Origin: an uncultured Bacteroidota bacterium
GTDB taxonomy: Bacteria > Bacteroidota > Bacteroidia > Chitinophagales > Chitinophagaceae
Reading direction: 5' to 3'
Assembly: GCA_903824665.1 (NCBI GenBank)
Contig: CAIJXT010000030.1
Coordinates: forward strand, 62,001 to 126,000
Length of the DNA: 64,000 nt
The position numbers and the translations under genes were made by a program. The first letter of the stretch is position 1, and every line of letters starts with the position of its first letter. Below the pieces are notes generated by a model. The model saw only the letters and a list, made by a program, of their open reading frames with translations, was not told where the DNA came from and did no database searches. Below, one piece after another: positions 24,963 to 33,248 of this stretch.

Positions 24963-26492
24963 ATGTCAATAAATAAGAAAATCATTGTTGCAGCAGTTGC
25001 CGGGCTTACACTTGGTGCCACATCCTGCCGCAAATACCTTGATGTAAATGAAAACCCGAATATTGCACATGAGGTTACTGTAACAACCATGCTGCCTGCC
25101 GCACAACTGTACGTAGGATCAGCGATTGGCACAGACCTGCAGGTGAATGGATCTATATGGTCACAGTTCTGGACGCAGACCCCAATCGGGAAAGAATATA
25201 TTCCCTTTGAGCAATGCGCACCAACAGCAGCATCGTATGACGCTGGTTGGAAGAATCTCTATGCCGGAGCCAGCAACTTTTATCAGGTTGAGAAATTGTC
25301 TGTAGCGCAGCACAAAGCCCAATATCAGGCTATCGCTTTGCTCATGCAGGCTTATACGTTCCAGGCGCTTACAGATGCGTGGGGCGATGTACCATTTAAA
25401 AATGCACTGAAAGGCCAATACCCCGACGGCCACATGGTCAATCCAAGCTACGATTCCCAGAAGGTTGTGTACAAGGGTATTATCGGTTATATCGACTCTG
25501 CAAAGAAACTCATCAATTTCAATGATCCTTCCCACCCTGGCGCCGATGATCTGGTATATGGTGGTGATATGCGCAAATGGATGAAGTTTGCCAATACACT
25601 GAAGTTGCGTGCGCTGCTCCGTATGGCTCAGGTAGATCCGGTTTATGCACAGACCTCACTGGATACATTGATGATGGGTGCACCCCAGTTTATAGGAGAA
25701 GGTGATGATGCTCGCATTGTATATGGTGCAGGTATGACCAACGGTAATCCATTGTATTCAGAGCTCAACTCAATAGAACTGGGTGGTATTCAGCAATTGG
25801 CAGGAAGTAAGTCCTGCATAGACAGTATCAATACCAACAACGATTACCGTGGTGCAGTTAATTATCGTTTGCTACCTACAGTAGGCCTGGTAGGCATCAC
25901 ACAAAGTGCTTATGATATTACGCTGCCAAACGGATCTTACTCTATACCAAACGTATATACAGGTGCCGATATCAGCAGTGCATCGTCTGCTACTGCACCG
26001 GTTATGTTGCTGAGCAGCTGGGAGAGTTTCTTCCTGCAGGCAGAGGCTGTAGCTAGTGGCATGGCAGTAGGTAACGATGTTCAGCTTTTTTATAACGGCA
26101 TCCACGCCAGCTTCAATTACCATAGTAACAATCTGCTGAGCGAAATAGGTGTGACAGGTCAGGATGCATACGACATTTATGTAAATGGCGATGTGCCCAA
26201 TTCAATCCCTGCAGCATATTGGTCTATGTACCCAACAGGTGGTACGGCTTCTGACAAAGTAAGGCACATCCTCACACAGAAGTGGTTTTCAATGTGCGGC
26301 ACTCAGGGTTTTGAAGCATGGAACGAATGGCGTCGTACAGGTTATCCTGACTTCCTTGTAGCTCCACGCAACAGCCGCATTGGCACTACGGTTCCTTCAA
26401 GGTTCCTTTACCCTGCGTCTGAGGCAGCTACAAACTCTAATTTCCCTGGACTCATGCCGGTTATTACCCGTGTATGGTGGGATGTACTTTAA
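24963..26492 (+). CDS. SusD/RagB-like outer membrane lipoprotein
   Basis: 509 aa. The lipobox 'LGATSC' puts the lipid cysteine at about residue 22, followed by 'RKYLDVNENPN', the standard opening of the SusD-like_2 group (PF12771). TPR-like helices carry 'LTDAWGDVPFKNAL' and 'ANTLKLRALLRMA', and the end has 'KWFSMCGTQGFEAWNEWRRTGYP', all strong family signs. It is the surface lid that captures ligand for its SusC partner. The SusD-like_2 group often goes with non-starch or peptide ligands, but this cannot be settled here. Confidence 0.95.
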   Translation: MSINKKIIVAAVAGLTLGATSCRKYLDVNENPNIAHEVTVTTMLPAAQLYVGSAIGTDLQVNGSIWSQFWTQTPIGKEYIPFEQCAPTAASYDAGWKNLYAGASNFYQVEKLSVAQHKAQYQAIALLMQAYTFQALTDAWGDVPFKNALKGQYPDGHMVNPSYDSQKVVYKGIIGYIDSAKKLINFNDPSHPGADDLVYGGDMRKWMKFANTLKLRALLRMAQVDPVYAQTSLDTLMMGAPQFIGEGDDARIVYGAGMTNGNPLYSELNSIELGGIQQLAGSKSCIDSINTNNDYRGAVNYRLLPTVGLVGITQSAYDITLPNGSYSIPNVYTGADISSASSATAPVMLLSSWESFFLQAEAVASGMAVGNDVQLFYNGIHASFNYHSNNLLSEIGVTGQDAYDIYVNGDVPNSIPAAYWSMYPTGGTASDKVRHILTQKWFSMCGTQGFEAWNEWRRTGYPDFLVAPRNSRIGTTVPSRFLYPASEAATNSNFPGLMPVITRVWWDVL

Positions 26493-26515
26493 AACTGAAT
26501 AAAAACAAAACCAGG

Positions 26516-27163
26516 ATGAAGAAATTATTAGTATTGTCAGTTTGTGCAGCATTTGCTATTACAGGCTGCAAAAAGAAAGAAGCAACGATTTCCACGCTGC
26601 ACAACTATTCAGCGCCAACTATAATATTGCCAGACGGTGTTTATTACAGCATTCCTGTAGGTGGTTTGTTGCCAGACATAATGGCTACTGCTTACGATTC
26701 GTTCTATAATGAAGATGCTACAGTAATACTCGATCAGAGCAAACTGGACAATACCGTTCCCGGCGCGTACACAGTAACGGCTACAGCTAAGAACAAGTAT
26801 GGTATGGCGTCTTCACGTACTATTTACGTGGCAGTTACAGATGTTCCTGCACTGCCGAACCTCGCTGGTAAATACCTGCGCATTGAGACCGACGACACGG
26901 TAACACTCACAAGGCTTGCCAACGGTTTTTATCGCACGTCAGATGTAGGTGCCAATGGTATTCTGGATACTACATACGTGGTGCCTGCCTACTTTGTTCA
27001 AACCTCTGATGTTGCTTTGTCTATGCCTGTACAGTCTTCAGCGTTTGGCGACCTGTATGGTACTGATGGGTTCATCAATATGTCTGGCACTGATACTACG
27101 TACGAGTATGTGGTGCGCAACAATGCTTTTGCTCCCGTGGTTCGTATTTTCAAGAAGATCTGA
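26516..27163 (+). CDS. Ig-like (DUF5011/5012-type) lipoprotein of the Sus operon
   Basis: 215 aa from the ATG at 26516 ('MKKLLVLSV'); the track start at 26474 lies inside the SusD gene. Lipobox 'AITGC' at about residue 18. Residues 30-110 look like a bacterial Ig-like domain ('TVILDQSKLDNTVPGAYTVTATAKNKYGMASSRTIYV'). The remainder resembles the C-terminal part of the BT_2262-like accessory lipoproteins found after SusD genes. Probably a surface accessory ligand-binding protein. A strong terminator follows. Confidence 0.8.
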   Translation: MKKLLVLSVCAAFAITGCKKKEATISTLHNYSAPTIILPDGVYYSIPVGGLLPDIMATAYDSFYNEDATVILDQSKLDNTVPGAYTVTATAKNKYGMASSRTIYVAVTDVPALPNLAGKYLRIETDDTVTLTRLANGFYRTSDVGANGILDTTYVVPAYFVQTSDVALSMPVQSSAFGDLYGTDGFINMSGTDTTYEYVVRNNAFAPVVRIFKKI

Positions 27164-27188
27164 TTATAACTCCGGTTTACGATACATG

Positions 27189-27221
27189 CTCCCTGCTACC
27201 AGTTAGCAGGGAGTTTTTTTT
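27189..27221 (+). terminator. Terminator of the SusC-SusD-lipoprotein operon
   Basis: 10-bp perfect stem CTCCCTGCTA / TAGCAGGGAG, 5-nt loop, followed by eight T residues. Confidence 0.95.
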
Positions 27222-27292
27222 GCCCATACCACCTACTTGTAGCATTAGGCAGCTTTCCGCAACCCGATATGCGGCAATTGCGGGCAAAGAAA

Positions 27293-27320
27293 AAACCGCA
27301 CCCTGATGCAGGTGCGGTTT
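27293..27320 (-). terminator. Terminator after nusG
   Basis: 10-bp perfect stem AAACCGCACC / GGTGCGGTTT with an 8-nt loop; the minus-strand exit is T-rich (TTTCTTTG). It lies 25 bp after the nusG stop. Confidence 0.85.
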
Positions 27321-27344
27321 CTAAAGTATAATGGTTTGCCGTTC

Positions 27345-27935
27345 TTAGGAGATCTTCTCTACCTGCATATAGTTCAGCTCTACCGGAGTGGCGCGGCCAA
27401 ATATCTTTACGACAACTTTCAGTTTCTTCTTTTCCTGATTGATTTCTTCTACTGTACCATTGAAATCGTTGAACGGTCCGTCAACAATCTTCACAGTCTC
27501 ACCGATGATGTATGGTTCTGCATAGCTGATGCCCTGCTCGCTCACCTCATCCATCTTACCAAACATCTTATTCACCTCTGCCTTGCGCAGCGCTGTAGGA
27601 TGCTCTTTGCCCAGAAAGTGGATAACACCGGTTACATTCTTTACAGCATGTATAATGTCGTCAGTCAGTTTACCGTCGTTGGCTTCCAGAAGTATGTAAC
27701 CGGGGAACAGTGTTTTTTCACGGAGCACTTTTTTTCCGCTTACCACCTTGAATACCTTTTCAATAGGGCAAAGGATCTGAACTACCGAATTGCTCCAGTT
27801 GTTGATCTTTACTTCCTTATCCAGATACTCTTTTACTTTCCGCTCTTTGCCACTTACTACGCGTATCACGTACCACTTGGTATCCGGTGCGGGTTTAACG
27901 TCCGGGGTTATTACAATTTCGCTCATAGCTTCCAT
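27345..27935 (-). CDS. nusG: Transcription termination/antitermination factor NusG
   Basis: 196 aa (193 if the second Met, 'MSEIV', is used). The NGN domain has 'KWYVIRVVSGKERKVKEYL' and 'KTLFPGYILLEA'. The KOW domain near the C-terminus has 'GETVKIVDGPFNDFNGTVEEI'. NusG binds RNA polymerase and couples it to Rho or to ribosomes. It follows secE with a 2-bp gap. Unlike the common order, no rplK-rplA follows: a terminator and the Sus operon come next. Confidence 0.97.
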   Translation of the reverse strand: MEAMSEIVITPDVKPAPDTKWYVIRVVSGKERKVKEYLDKEVKINNWSNSVVQILCPIEKVFKVVSGKKVLREKTLFPGYILLEANDGKLTDDIIHAVKNVTGVIHFLGKEHPTALRKAEVNKMFGKMDEVSEQGISYAEPYIIGETVKIVDGPFNDFNGTVEEINQEKKKLKVVVKIFGRATPVELNYMQVEKIS

Positions 27936-27937
27936 CG

Positions 27938-28135
27938 TTAATTACCTAACATTTTATAGATGAATGTCAGCACATTTTCAGATGCAAAATCCATACCGAA
28001 GATAACGGTAGTAACAAGACCCAGGGCTACCAGCACTATGATTGTAGTCTGCTGTAGTTCTTCCCACGATGGCCAGGTCACTTTATGCAGCAACTCGTCA
28101 TAAGCTTCCTGCACATAATTTCCTACTTTGCTCAT
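27938..28135 (-). CDS. secE: Preprotein translocase subunit SecE
   Basis: 65 aa, the short single-span SecE form. The cytosolic amphipathic helix 'EAYDELLHKVTWPSWEEL' contains the invariant W-P pair, followed by one membrane segment 'TTIIVLVALGLVTTVIFGM'. It clamps SecY in the translocon. It lies between tRNA-Trp and nusG, which is the usual neighbourhood. Confidence 0.96.
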   Translation of the reverse strand: MSKVGNYVQEAYDELLHKVTWPSWEELQQTTIIVLVALGLVTTVIFGMDFASENVLTFIYKMLGN

Positions 28136-28239
28136 TTGCTCAAGTTAAAAAAGTCAAAAATATATAACCAAAAGGTTAAAAGTACACCACAGCAACCGGC
28201 CTGAACCTGTTGTCTGGTTGTGCTTTCAACCGATTGTTG

Positions 28240-28310
28240 CACGGGCACGCGGATTCGAACCACGATCGAAGGTTTTGGAGACCTCTATTCTACCATTGAA
28301 CTATGCCCGT
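28240..28310 (-). tRNA. trnW: tRNA-Trp (CCA anticodon)
   Basis: Minus strand. The acceptor stem ACGGGCA / TGCCCGT is followed by discriminator G. The anticodon stem-loop is GAGGT-CTCCAAA-ACCTT, anticodon CCA. The T-arm contains GGTTCGAATCC. The 3' CCA is not encoded. It lies 105 bp upstream of secE on the same strand. Confidence 0.95.
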
Positions 28311-28350
28311 ATAAATCACCCATCGCAGAAACCTGCAGTGGATTAAAACC

Positions 28351-28401
28351 AAAAAGTCAAAAGAAATACCTTTTGACTTTTTTAGACACAGTGCAAAGGT
28401 A
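28351..28401 (-). promoter_or_regulatory. Hairpin and -7-like element upstream of tRNA-Trp
   Basis: A perfect 13-bp stem (AAAAAGTCAAAAG / CTTTTGACTTTTT, 28351-28382) with a 6-nt loop lies between tRNA-Trp and VanZ. TACCTTTG (minus strand, 28401-28394) sits just upstream of it, without a clear -33 element. The hairpin may end VanZ transcription or attenuate the trnW-secE-nusG transcript. Confidence 0.5.
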
Positions 28402-28478
28402 AGTAAATATTTTCATTTTCCGATTCATTTATTGAGGGTATACAGGGTATTTGTAGCAAAAATCTGTTTCGCCATCGC

Positions 28479-28910
28479 TCAACGCCCTGACGCGCTGTTT
28501 ATTTTTGCCTTTTCGCTTTTCACTTTGCCGGCAAAGTAGCTTGCAGAGCAGAATACAATGGTACCCAGTACGCCGCCTACCGTATCTGCAACTGCATCCA
28601 TAAGCTCCATACTTCTGCCCAGCATCGTCAGCTGGCCCTGCATCACCTCTATAAAGCTACCCAGCAAAAGGTAAACGATAAACAAAAGCACAAGTGACCG
28701 GAACGTATAATCAGGATAGGCACAAAGCCATAAAAAGGAAAAACCACCAAACAGCACAAAGTGCGTCCACTTATCTATTAGTGGAATGGCTACTCTCGGT
28801 AATTCTCGGGAGGGATAGAAGCACCCTACGAAAATAAGCAAGGTCCATACAATAGCGATGAACCTTGCTTGTTTTCTATACGGGGATTCCGTTAAAAATA
28901 TTGATTTCAT
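28479..28910 (-). CDS. VanZ-family membrane protein
   Basis: 143 aa with four hydrophobic segments. VanZ-like hallmarks are 'FYPSRELPRV', 'IDKWTHFVLFGGFSFLW' and 'FIEVMQ' followed by 'MDAVADTVGGVLGT'. The family includes the teicoplanin-resistance protein VanZ, but most members, like this one, have no known role. The start codon directly abuts the gcvH stop (no gap), so the two are one transcription unit. Confidence 0.9.
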   Translation of the reverse strand: MKSIFLTESPYRKQARFIAIVWTLLIFVGCFYPSRELPRVAIPLIDKWTHFVLFGGFSFLWLCAYPDYTFRSLVLLFIVYLLLGSFIEVMQGQLTMLGRSMELMDAVADTVGGVLGTIVFCSASYFAGKVKSEKAKINSASGR

Positions 28911-29291
28911 TTATTCACCCACCAGTTGCTTGTAGGCAGCTGCGTCTAGCAGTGCGGCTACATCTGCCGGATTGTCAACGGTCATTTTCACCATCCATCC
29001 TGCAGTATAGGGGTCTTTGTTTACATTTTCAGGGTTACCTTCCAGATCAGCATTCACTTCAGTGATCGTGCCGCTAACAGGCAGGTAAAGATCCGATACC
29101 GTTTTTACAGCCTCTACAGTGCCGAAAATTTCGTTTGCACCCAGTGGTTTGCCCACACTGTTGATGTCTACAAATACAATATCGCCCAGTTCTTTCTGCG
29201 CGAAATCGGTAATGCCTACCGTAGCTGTGTCTCCGTCAATGCTGATCCATTCGTGATCCTTCGTGTAACGTAATGTGCCTGGAAATTCCAT
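28911..29291 (-). CDS. gcvH: Glycine cleavage system H protein
   Basis: 126 aa from the ATG at 29291 ('MEFPGTLRY'); the track's longer N-terminus is not family-like. The lipoyl carrier lysine is in '[15 protein letters not shown]'. Other marks are 'YTKDHEWI', '[18 protein letters not shown]' and '[11 protein letters not shown]'. It shuttles the aminomethyl group between the P, T and L proteins; none of those genes is in the window. Co-transcribed with VanZ, divergent from aminopeptidase P. Confidence 0.96.
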   Translation of the reverse strand: MEFPGTLRYTKDHEWISIDGDTATVGITDFAQKELGDIVFVDINSVGKPLGANEIFGTVEAVKTVSDLYLPVSGTITEVNADLEGNPENVNKDPYTAGWMVKMTVDNPADVAALLDAAAYKQLVGE

Positions 29292-29481
29292 TTGAAATGA
29301 TTTTGCGATAAAAATAGGTAAAAATATTAAAAGCACGTACCCCCGTGAAATCATTAATGAAAACATACGATCCCGTGCAGGGTGAGAAATCAGGTGATTG
29401 GGAGGAACACATTCTTTCGTTACTTTTAGAACTCCAAATAGATGCTTAACTTCACCCGGACTTTAATTTAACCTGTATATA

Positions 29482-30771
29482 ATGAAATATTCACCAATAC
29501 CATCCAAGCTATTTGAGCAAAACCGCCAGCGGTTTATTAAAAAGATGAAACCGAATTCGGTAGCTATCTTCCCGGCCAGCCCGGTATTTCCCAAGAGTGG
29601 CGATGGCCAGTATGGGTACAAGCCCGATGCCGACGTGATGTGGCTTTCCGGTGTCATTCAGGAAAAAACAATAGTTGTGCTGTATCCCGACAATCCGGAC
29701 AAAAACATGCGCGAGGTGCTGGTGCTGCTTCGCCCAAACGAATTGCTCGAAAAATGGGTAGGACATAAATTGCGCAAAGACGAAGGCACTGCCATATCGG
29801 GTATCCGTAATGTACAATGGCTCGATGGCTTTGACACCATGCTGCAGGTGATGATGAACAGCGCCGACTTTGTATATGTAAATACCAACGAGCACAACAG
29901 ACTCGATACAGAACTGCCCCGTACAGACCTTTCTTTCGTACACGAGCTCCGCAACAAGTATCCGGCACACAGCTTTGAGCGTGCCGCTAAGATCATGAAA
30001 GAGCTGCGCGCCATAAAAACCAAAGAAGAAGTAGATGTAACCAAAGAAGCAATTGCCATCACGGCCAAAACCTTCGATAGGGTACTCCGGTTTGTTCAGC
30101 CCGGTGTCATGGAGTACGAGATTGAGGCAGAGATCACGCACGAATTCCTGCGCAACAGGGCTACCGGCCATGCCTATGGCTGCATTATAGCCTCTGGCGA
30201 CAGGGCACGCACACTACATTACGAAGACAACAATCAGGAGTGCAAAGACGGCGAGTTGCTGCTGATGGATTTTGGAGCAGAGTACGGCAACTACAATGCC
30301 GACCTTACCCGCACTATCCCCGTCAATGGCAAATTCACCAAGCGGCAGAAGGAAGTGTACAATGCATGCCTGGCGGTACACAATCATGGCAAAAGCATAC
30401 TGAAACCCGGTATACTGTTCCCCGACTACGTAAAAAGCATCAATGCTGAGATGGAGAAACAACTGCTGAAGATAGGCCTGATCACCAAGGCTGATGTCAA
30501 AAATCAGGACCCCGACAATCCAGCCTTCCGCAAGTACTTCTATCACGGGGTGTCACACCACCTGGGCCTTGTTGTGCACGATGTAGGATCGTATACTGAT
30601 GCGGTTAAGGAAGGTATGCTGTTCACCATAGAGCCCGGCATTTATGTGGAAGAAGAGCAGATGGGCATCCGTATCGAAAACAACATCTGGATCACAAAAT
30701 CAGGAAACATAGACCTCTTCAAAGGCATACCTATTACAACCGACGAGATCGAAGCGGCCATGAAGCGCTGA
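29482..30771 (+). CDS. pepP: Xaa-Pro aminopeptidase (aminopeptidase P, M24B)
   Basis: 429 aa. Residues 1-140 form the aminopeptidase P N-terminal domain ('NRQRFIKKM', 'DVMWLSGV', 'LDGFDTM'). The pita-bread metallopeptidase domain follows with the metal ligands in 'DFGAEYGNYNADLTRT' (two Asp), 'GVSHHLGLVVHDVG' (His), 'TIEPGIY' (Glu) and 'GIRIENN' (Glu). It removes the N-terminal residue before proline, probably with Mn. TACTTTTA at 29421-29428 is a near -7 element. A strong terminator follows. Confidence 0.95.
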   Translation: MKYSPIPSKLFEQNRQRFIKKMKPNSVAIFPASPVFPKSGDGQYGYKPDADVMWLSGVIQEKTIVVLYPDNPDKNMREVLVLLRPNELLEKWVGHKLRKDEGTAISGIRNVQWLDGFDTMLQVMMNSADFVYVNTNEHNRLDTELPRTDLSFVHELRNKYPAHSFERAAKIMKELRAIKTKEEVDVTKEAIAITAKTFDRVLRFVQPGVMEYEIEAEITHEFLRNRATGHAYGCIIASGDRARTLHYEDNNQECKDGELLLMDFGAEYGNYNADLTRTIPVNGKFTKRQKEVYNACLAVHNHGKSILKPGILFPDYVKSINAEMEKQLLKIGLITKADVKNQDPDNPAFRKYFYHGVSHHLGLVVHDVGSYTDAVKEGMLFTIEPGIYVEEEQMGIRIENNIWITKSGNIDLFKGIPITTDEIEAAMKR

Positions 30772-30811
30772 TAAGGTCCGGTTCCGGATATTGCTTTTAT
30801 CCCAACTCAGT

Positions 30812-30845
30812 ACTACCCCCTGCCGGCTATCTGTCAGGGGGTAGT
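30812..30845 (+). terminator. Terminator after pepP
   Basis: 11-bp perfect stem ACTACCCCCTG / CAGGGGGTAGT with a 12-nt loop and a T-run (TTTTT) at the exit. Confidence 0.9.
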
Positions 30846-30988
30846 TTTTAAAACTATTCCGGGGCAACATCCCACTCAGAACCAGCTCAATGTTCCTCCC
30901 CGTTTTCACCGGTTACCTATTACTATTTATCGGCAATGATAGGTAGGTTTTCACCCAAATAGTGTACGTTTGCAGCCACGAAAAGGAT

Positions 30989-33235
30989 ATGCGGTTAAAA
31001 ATATTAATTGTGTTAATGTTTGTGCTTTGTGGTTTCAGGGCGGTTCATGCCCAGACCACAGGCCGGTACATGCAATCACGTATCCTCATATTGCTCGACA
31101 AGTCTTCCAGTATGATCAATACCTGGGATGGTGGTCGTCAGAAGTCTAAGGTTGCCAACGAGATCGTACTCAGGCTAATGGATAGTATACACAATGTGAA
31201 CCGCGATGTAGAGTTTTCTCTGCGTGTTTTCGGGCATATGTACACCGTCGATGAGAATAATTGCAAAGACACCCGCAATGAGCTGCCTTTTCGCAAAGAC
31301 AACCGCTTGCAGATGGAGTATCGCCTCGATGATATTCAGCCGCTGGGTGTAACTTCCATTGCTTATGCACTACAGGAAGCTGCCGAACTCGATCTGACAG
31401 ATGTTACCCAAAACGCATACAGTATCATCCTCATCACCGATGGTGGCGAAAGCTGCGGCGGCGATATCTGTGCCGTTATGCGCAAGCTCACCCTGAGCAA
31501 GGTGTTCTTTAGACCCTATATCGTAAACCTCGAAGCAGCTCCCCAGATCAAGGCGACCTATGCATGTATGGGCGACTACCTCGAGGTCACCCGCCAGGGC
31601 GACATACCCTCTGCTGTCAGCACAATAGTGAAAGCCTTCAGACCGGTGATCAATATTACCCCCACAGAGTATACTAAGGTCAAAGATGTTGCAGCAAAAG
31701 CGCCTACGGTGCTCAATGTAACGATACCTGTGGTGAAGCTGACAGATACGGTAAAGCCCGCTCCTGCACCCATACCCGAGCCTCCCAAACCAGAGCCACC
31801 TAGGACAATAGTTACCGGCGCTACCATTTCGCGTATACCAGTGGCACAGGCTGTTCGTATCGATATCAGGCTGCCCCGCCCTGCTGCGCCACTAGCTGTA
31901 GAACTGCCATCTTACGAACCGGTCATCAACGAGCAGGAGCCCGAAAAAGAACCAGAGAAAATCCCGGTCATACCCATACCCCGCACACCAGCCGCCGCTG
32001 TGCGCCTCATCCCCGTGCGCGCACCTGTGCCTGCCAGAGTGGCCATGGCAACACCTCCGGTATTTGTGTTCCAGCCTGTTTTTGTCGAGGAGCCCTGGGT
32101 AAAGCCCGCTGCCGAGAGCTTTGCTGTTCTTGCACCATCAGCTGTACGCTCGGTCGCTGTGCAGAAGCCCTCAGTACCTCGGCCACTCACCGTTATTACA
32201 GCACCTTATGTGCCGCTCATTATCGATGAGATACCCCCACGCCCAGCACCCGACCAGATAACACGCCTCACGCCCAATGGTCCTAAAAAATACCCTATTC
32301 TTTTTGTCTACGACAGTAACGAAGATGGTTCTATATTGCGTATCCGCAGGGTACCACCCATGCCGCCACTCAAGTTCGACCCGGATCCACCGCCACCACC
32401 TAAAGTGGTAGCCAAGCCCGCTCCCAAACCAGCACCGGGGGCAAAGGCACCTGCAGCCAAGCCCGTAGCATTTACCATCGAAACAGAAGATGCCGCCGAA
32501 ACTACTGTAGAGGTGTACTTCACCAATGGCGAGGGAAAGTTTTTCGCCACTACGCCACAGGTACAGTTGCTCAACCCCAATACAGGTGCCATGGTAAAAA
32601 GATTCTACCGCACTGTTGATGCCAATGGCAATCCCGACCCACAGATGGGCATCCCGCCCGGTATTTACAATCTTGCTTTCACCGAAAGTCGCAGCCAGGT
32701 AGGATACACTGCCGTTATCGAGGCCAACAAAAAGAACAAGATCACCGTTACCGTCAATAAGGCCAGTCTATCTTTCGAGTATTCCGGTAACATAACCAGA
32801 CCCGTCACCGAATTTAAGGCACTGGTTACAGAGCGCAACAAGCCCACAGGTGGCAGAATAGTAGATCAGAAATGTACAGACAGGCTCGAATACGAACCCG
32901 GAAACTACCACGTTATCATCAACACCTTCCCTCAGGATGTGCGTAATATCGATCTCGATTTCGATGAAAAAGTGATAGCGCTTTTACAGCCGGGATTCGC
33001 AAAATTCGTCAGCGAGCCGGAGATGGCCAGTGTTACATTGTATCAGCGCCTGGGCGAAAAGTTTCAGTCTTTTCACACCATGAGCCTTAAAGACCCTGCT
33101 GCACAGCACCTGCGTATACAGCCCGGCGAATATCAGGCACACTACCACAAAGGCCCGGGTGGTACATATGCCTCAGAAAAGGTGGTTACATTCATTGTCA
33201 AAGCCAATGAAGAAACCGAAGTAGTGCTCAACTAA
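30989..33235 (+). CDS. Exported VWA-domain protein with long Pro-rich middle
   Basis: 748 aa from the ATG at 30989; the track's GTG overlaps a likely -7 element (TACGTTTG, 30965-30972). Signal peptide to 'VHAQT'. Residues about 25-215 form a von Willebrand A domain with the MIDAS motif 'LLDKSSSM' and 'LITDGGESCGG'. Then about 250 residues of Pro/Ala/Val-rich sequence ('PAPAPIPEPPKPEPP', 'PPPPPKVVAKPAPKPAP') that is likely extended. The last 250 residues hold beta-rich repeats ('GIYNLAFTESRSQ', 'PGNYHVIINTFPQDVRN', 'PGEYQAHYHKGPGG'). Function unknown; a surface adhesion or envelope-spanning role is possible. Confidence 0.8.
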   Translation: MRLKILIVLMFVLCGFRAVHAQTTGRYMQSRILILLDKSSSMINTWDGGRQKSKVANEIVLRLMDSIHNVNRDVEFSLRVFGHMYTVDENNCKDTRNELPFRKDNRLQMEYRLDDIQPLGVTSIAYALQEAAELDLTDVTQNAYSIILITDGGESCGGDICAVMRKLTLSKVFFRPYIVNLEAAPQIKATYACMGDYLEVTRQGDIPSAVSTIVKAFRPVINITPTEYTKVKDVAAKAPTVLNVTIPVVKLTDTVKPAPAPIPEPPKPEPPRTIVTGATISRIPVAQAVRIDIRLPRPAAPLAVELPSYEPVINEQEPEKEPEKIPVIPIPRTPAAAVRLIPVRAPVPARVAMATPPVFVFQPVFVEEPWVKPAAESFAVLAPSAVRSVAVQKPSVPRPLTVITAPYVPLIIDEIPPRPAPDQITRLTPNGPKKYPILFVYDSNEDGSILRIRRVPPMPPLKFDPDPPPPPKVVAKPAPKPAPGAKAPAAKPVAFTIETEDAAETTVEVYFTNGEGKFFATTPQVQLLNPNTGAMVKRFYRTVDANGNPDPQMGIPPGIYNLAFTESRSQVGYTAVIEANKKNKITVTVNKASLSFEYSGNITRPVTEFKALVTERNKPTGGRIVDQKCTDRLEYEPGNYHVIINTFPQDVRNIDLDFDEKVIALLQPGFAKFVSEPEMASVTLYQRLGEKFQSFHTMSLKDPAAQHLRIQPGEYQAHYHKGPGGTYASEKVVTFIVKANEETEVVLN

Positions 33236-33248
33236 TTGTTGCTCATCA

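Noticed and set aside
21658-27163. Calling the SusC-SusD operon a polysaccharide utilisation locus with a named substrate
   Set aside because: No glycoside hydrolase, lyase, sulfatase or regulator lies nearby, and SusD-like_2 proteins are not limited to glycans.
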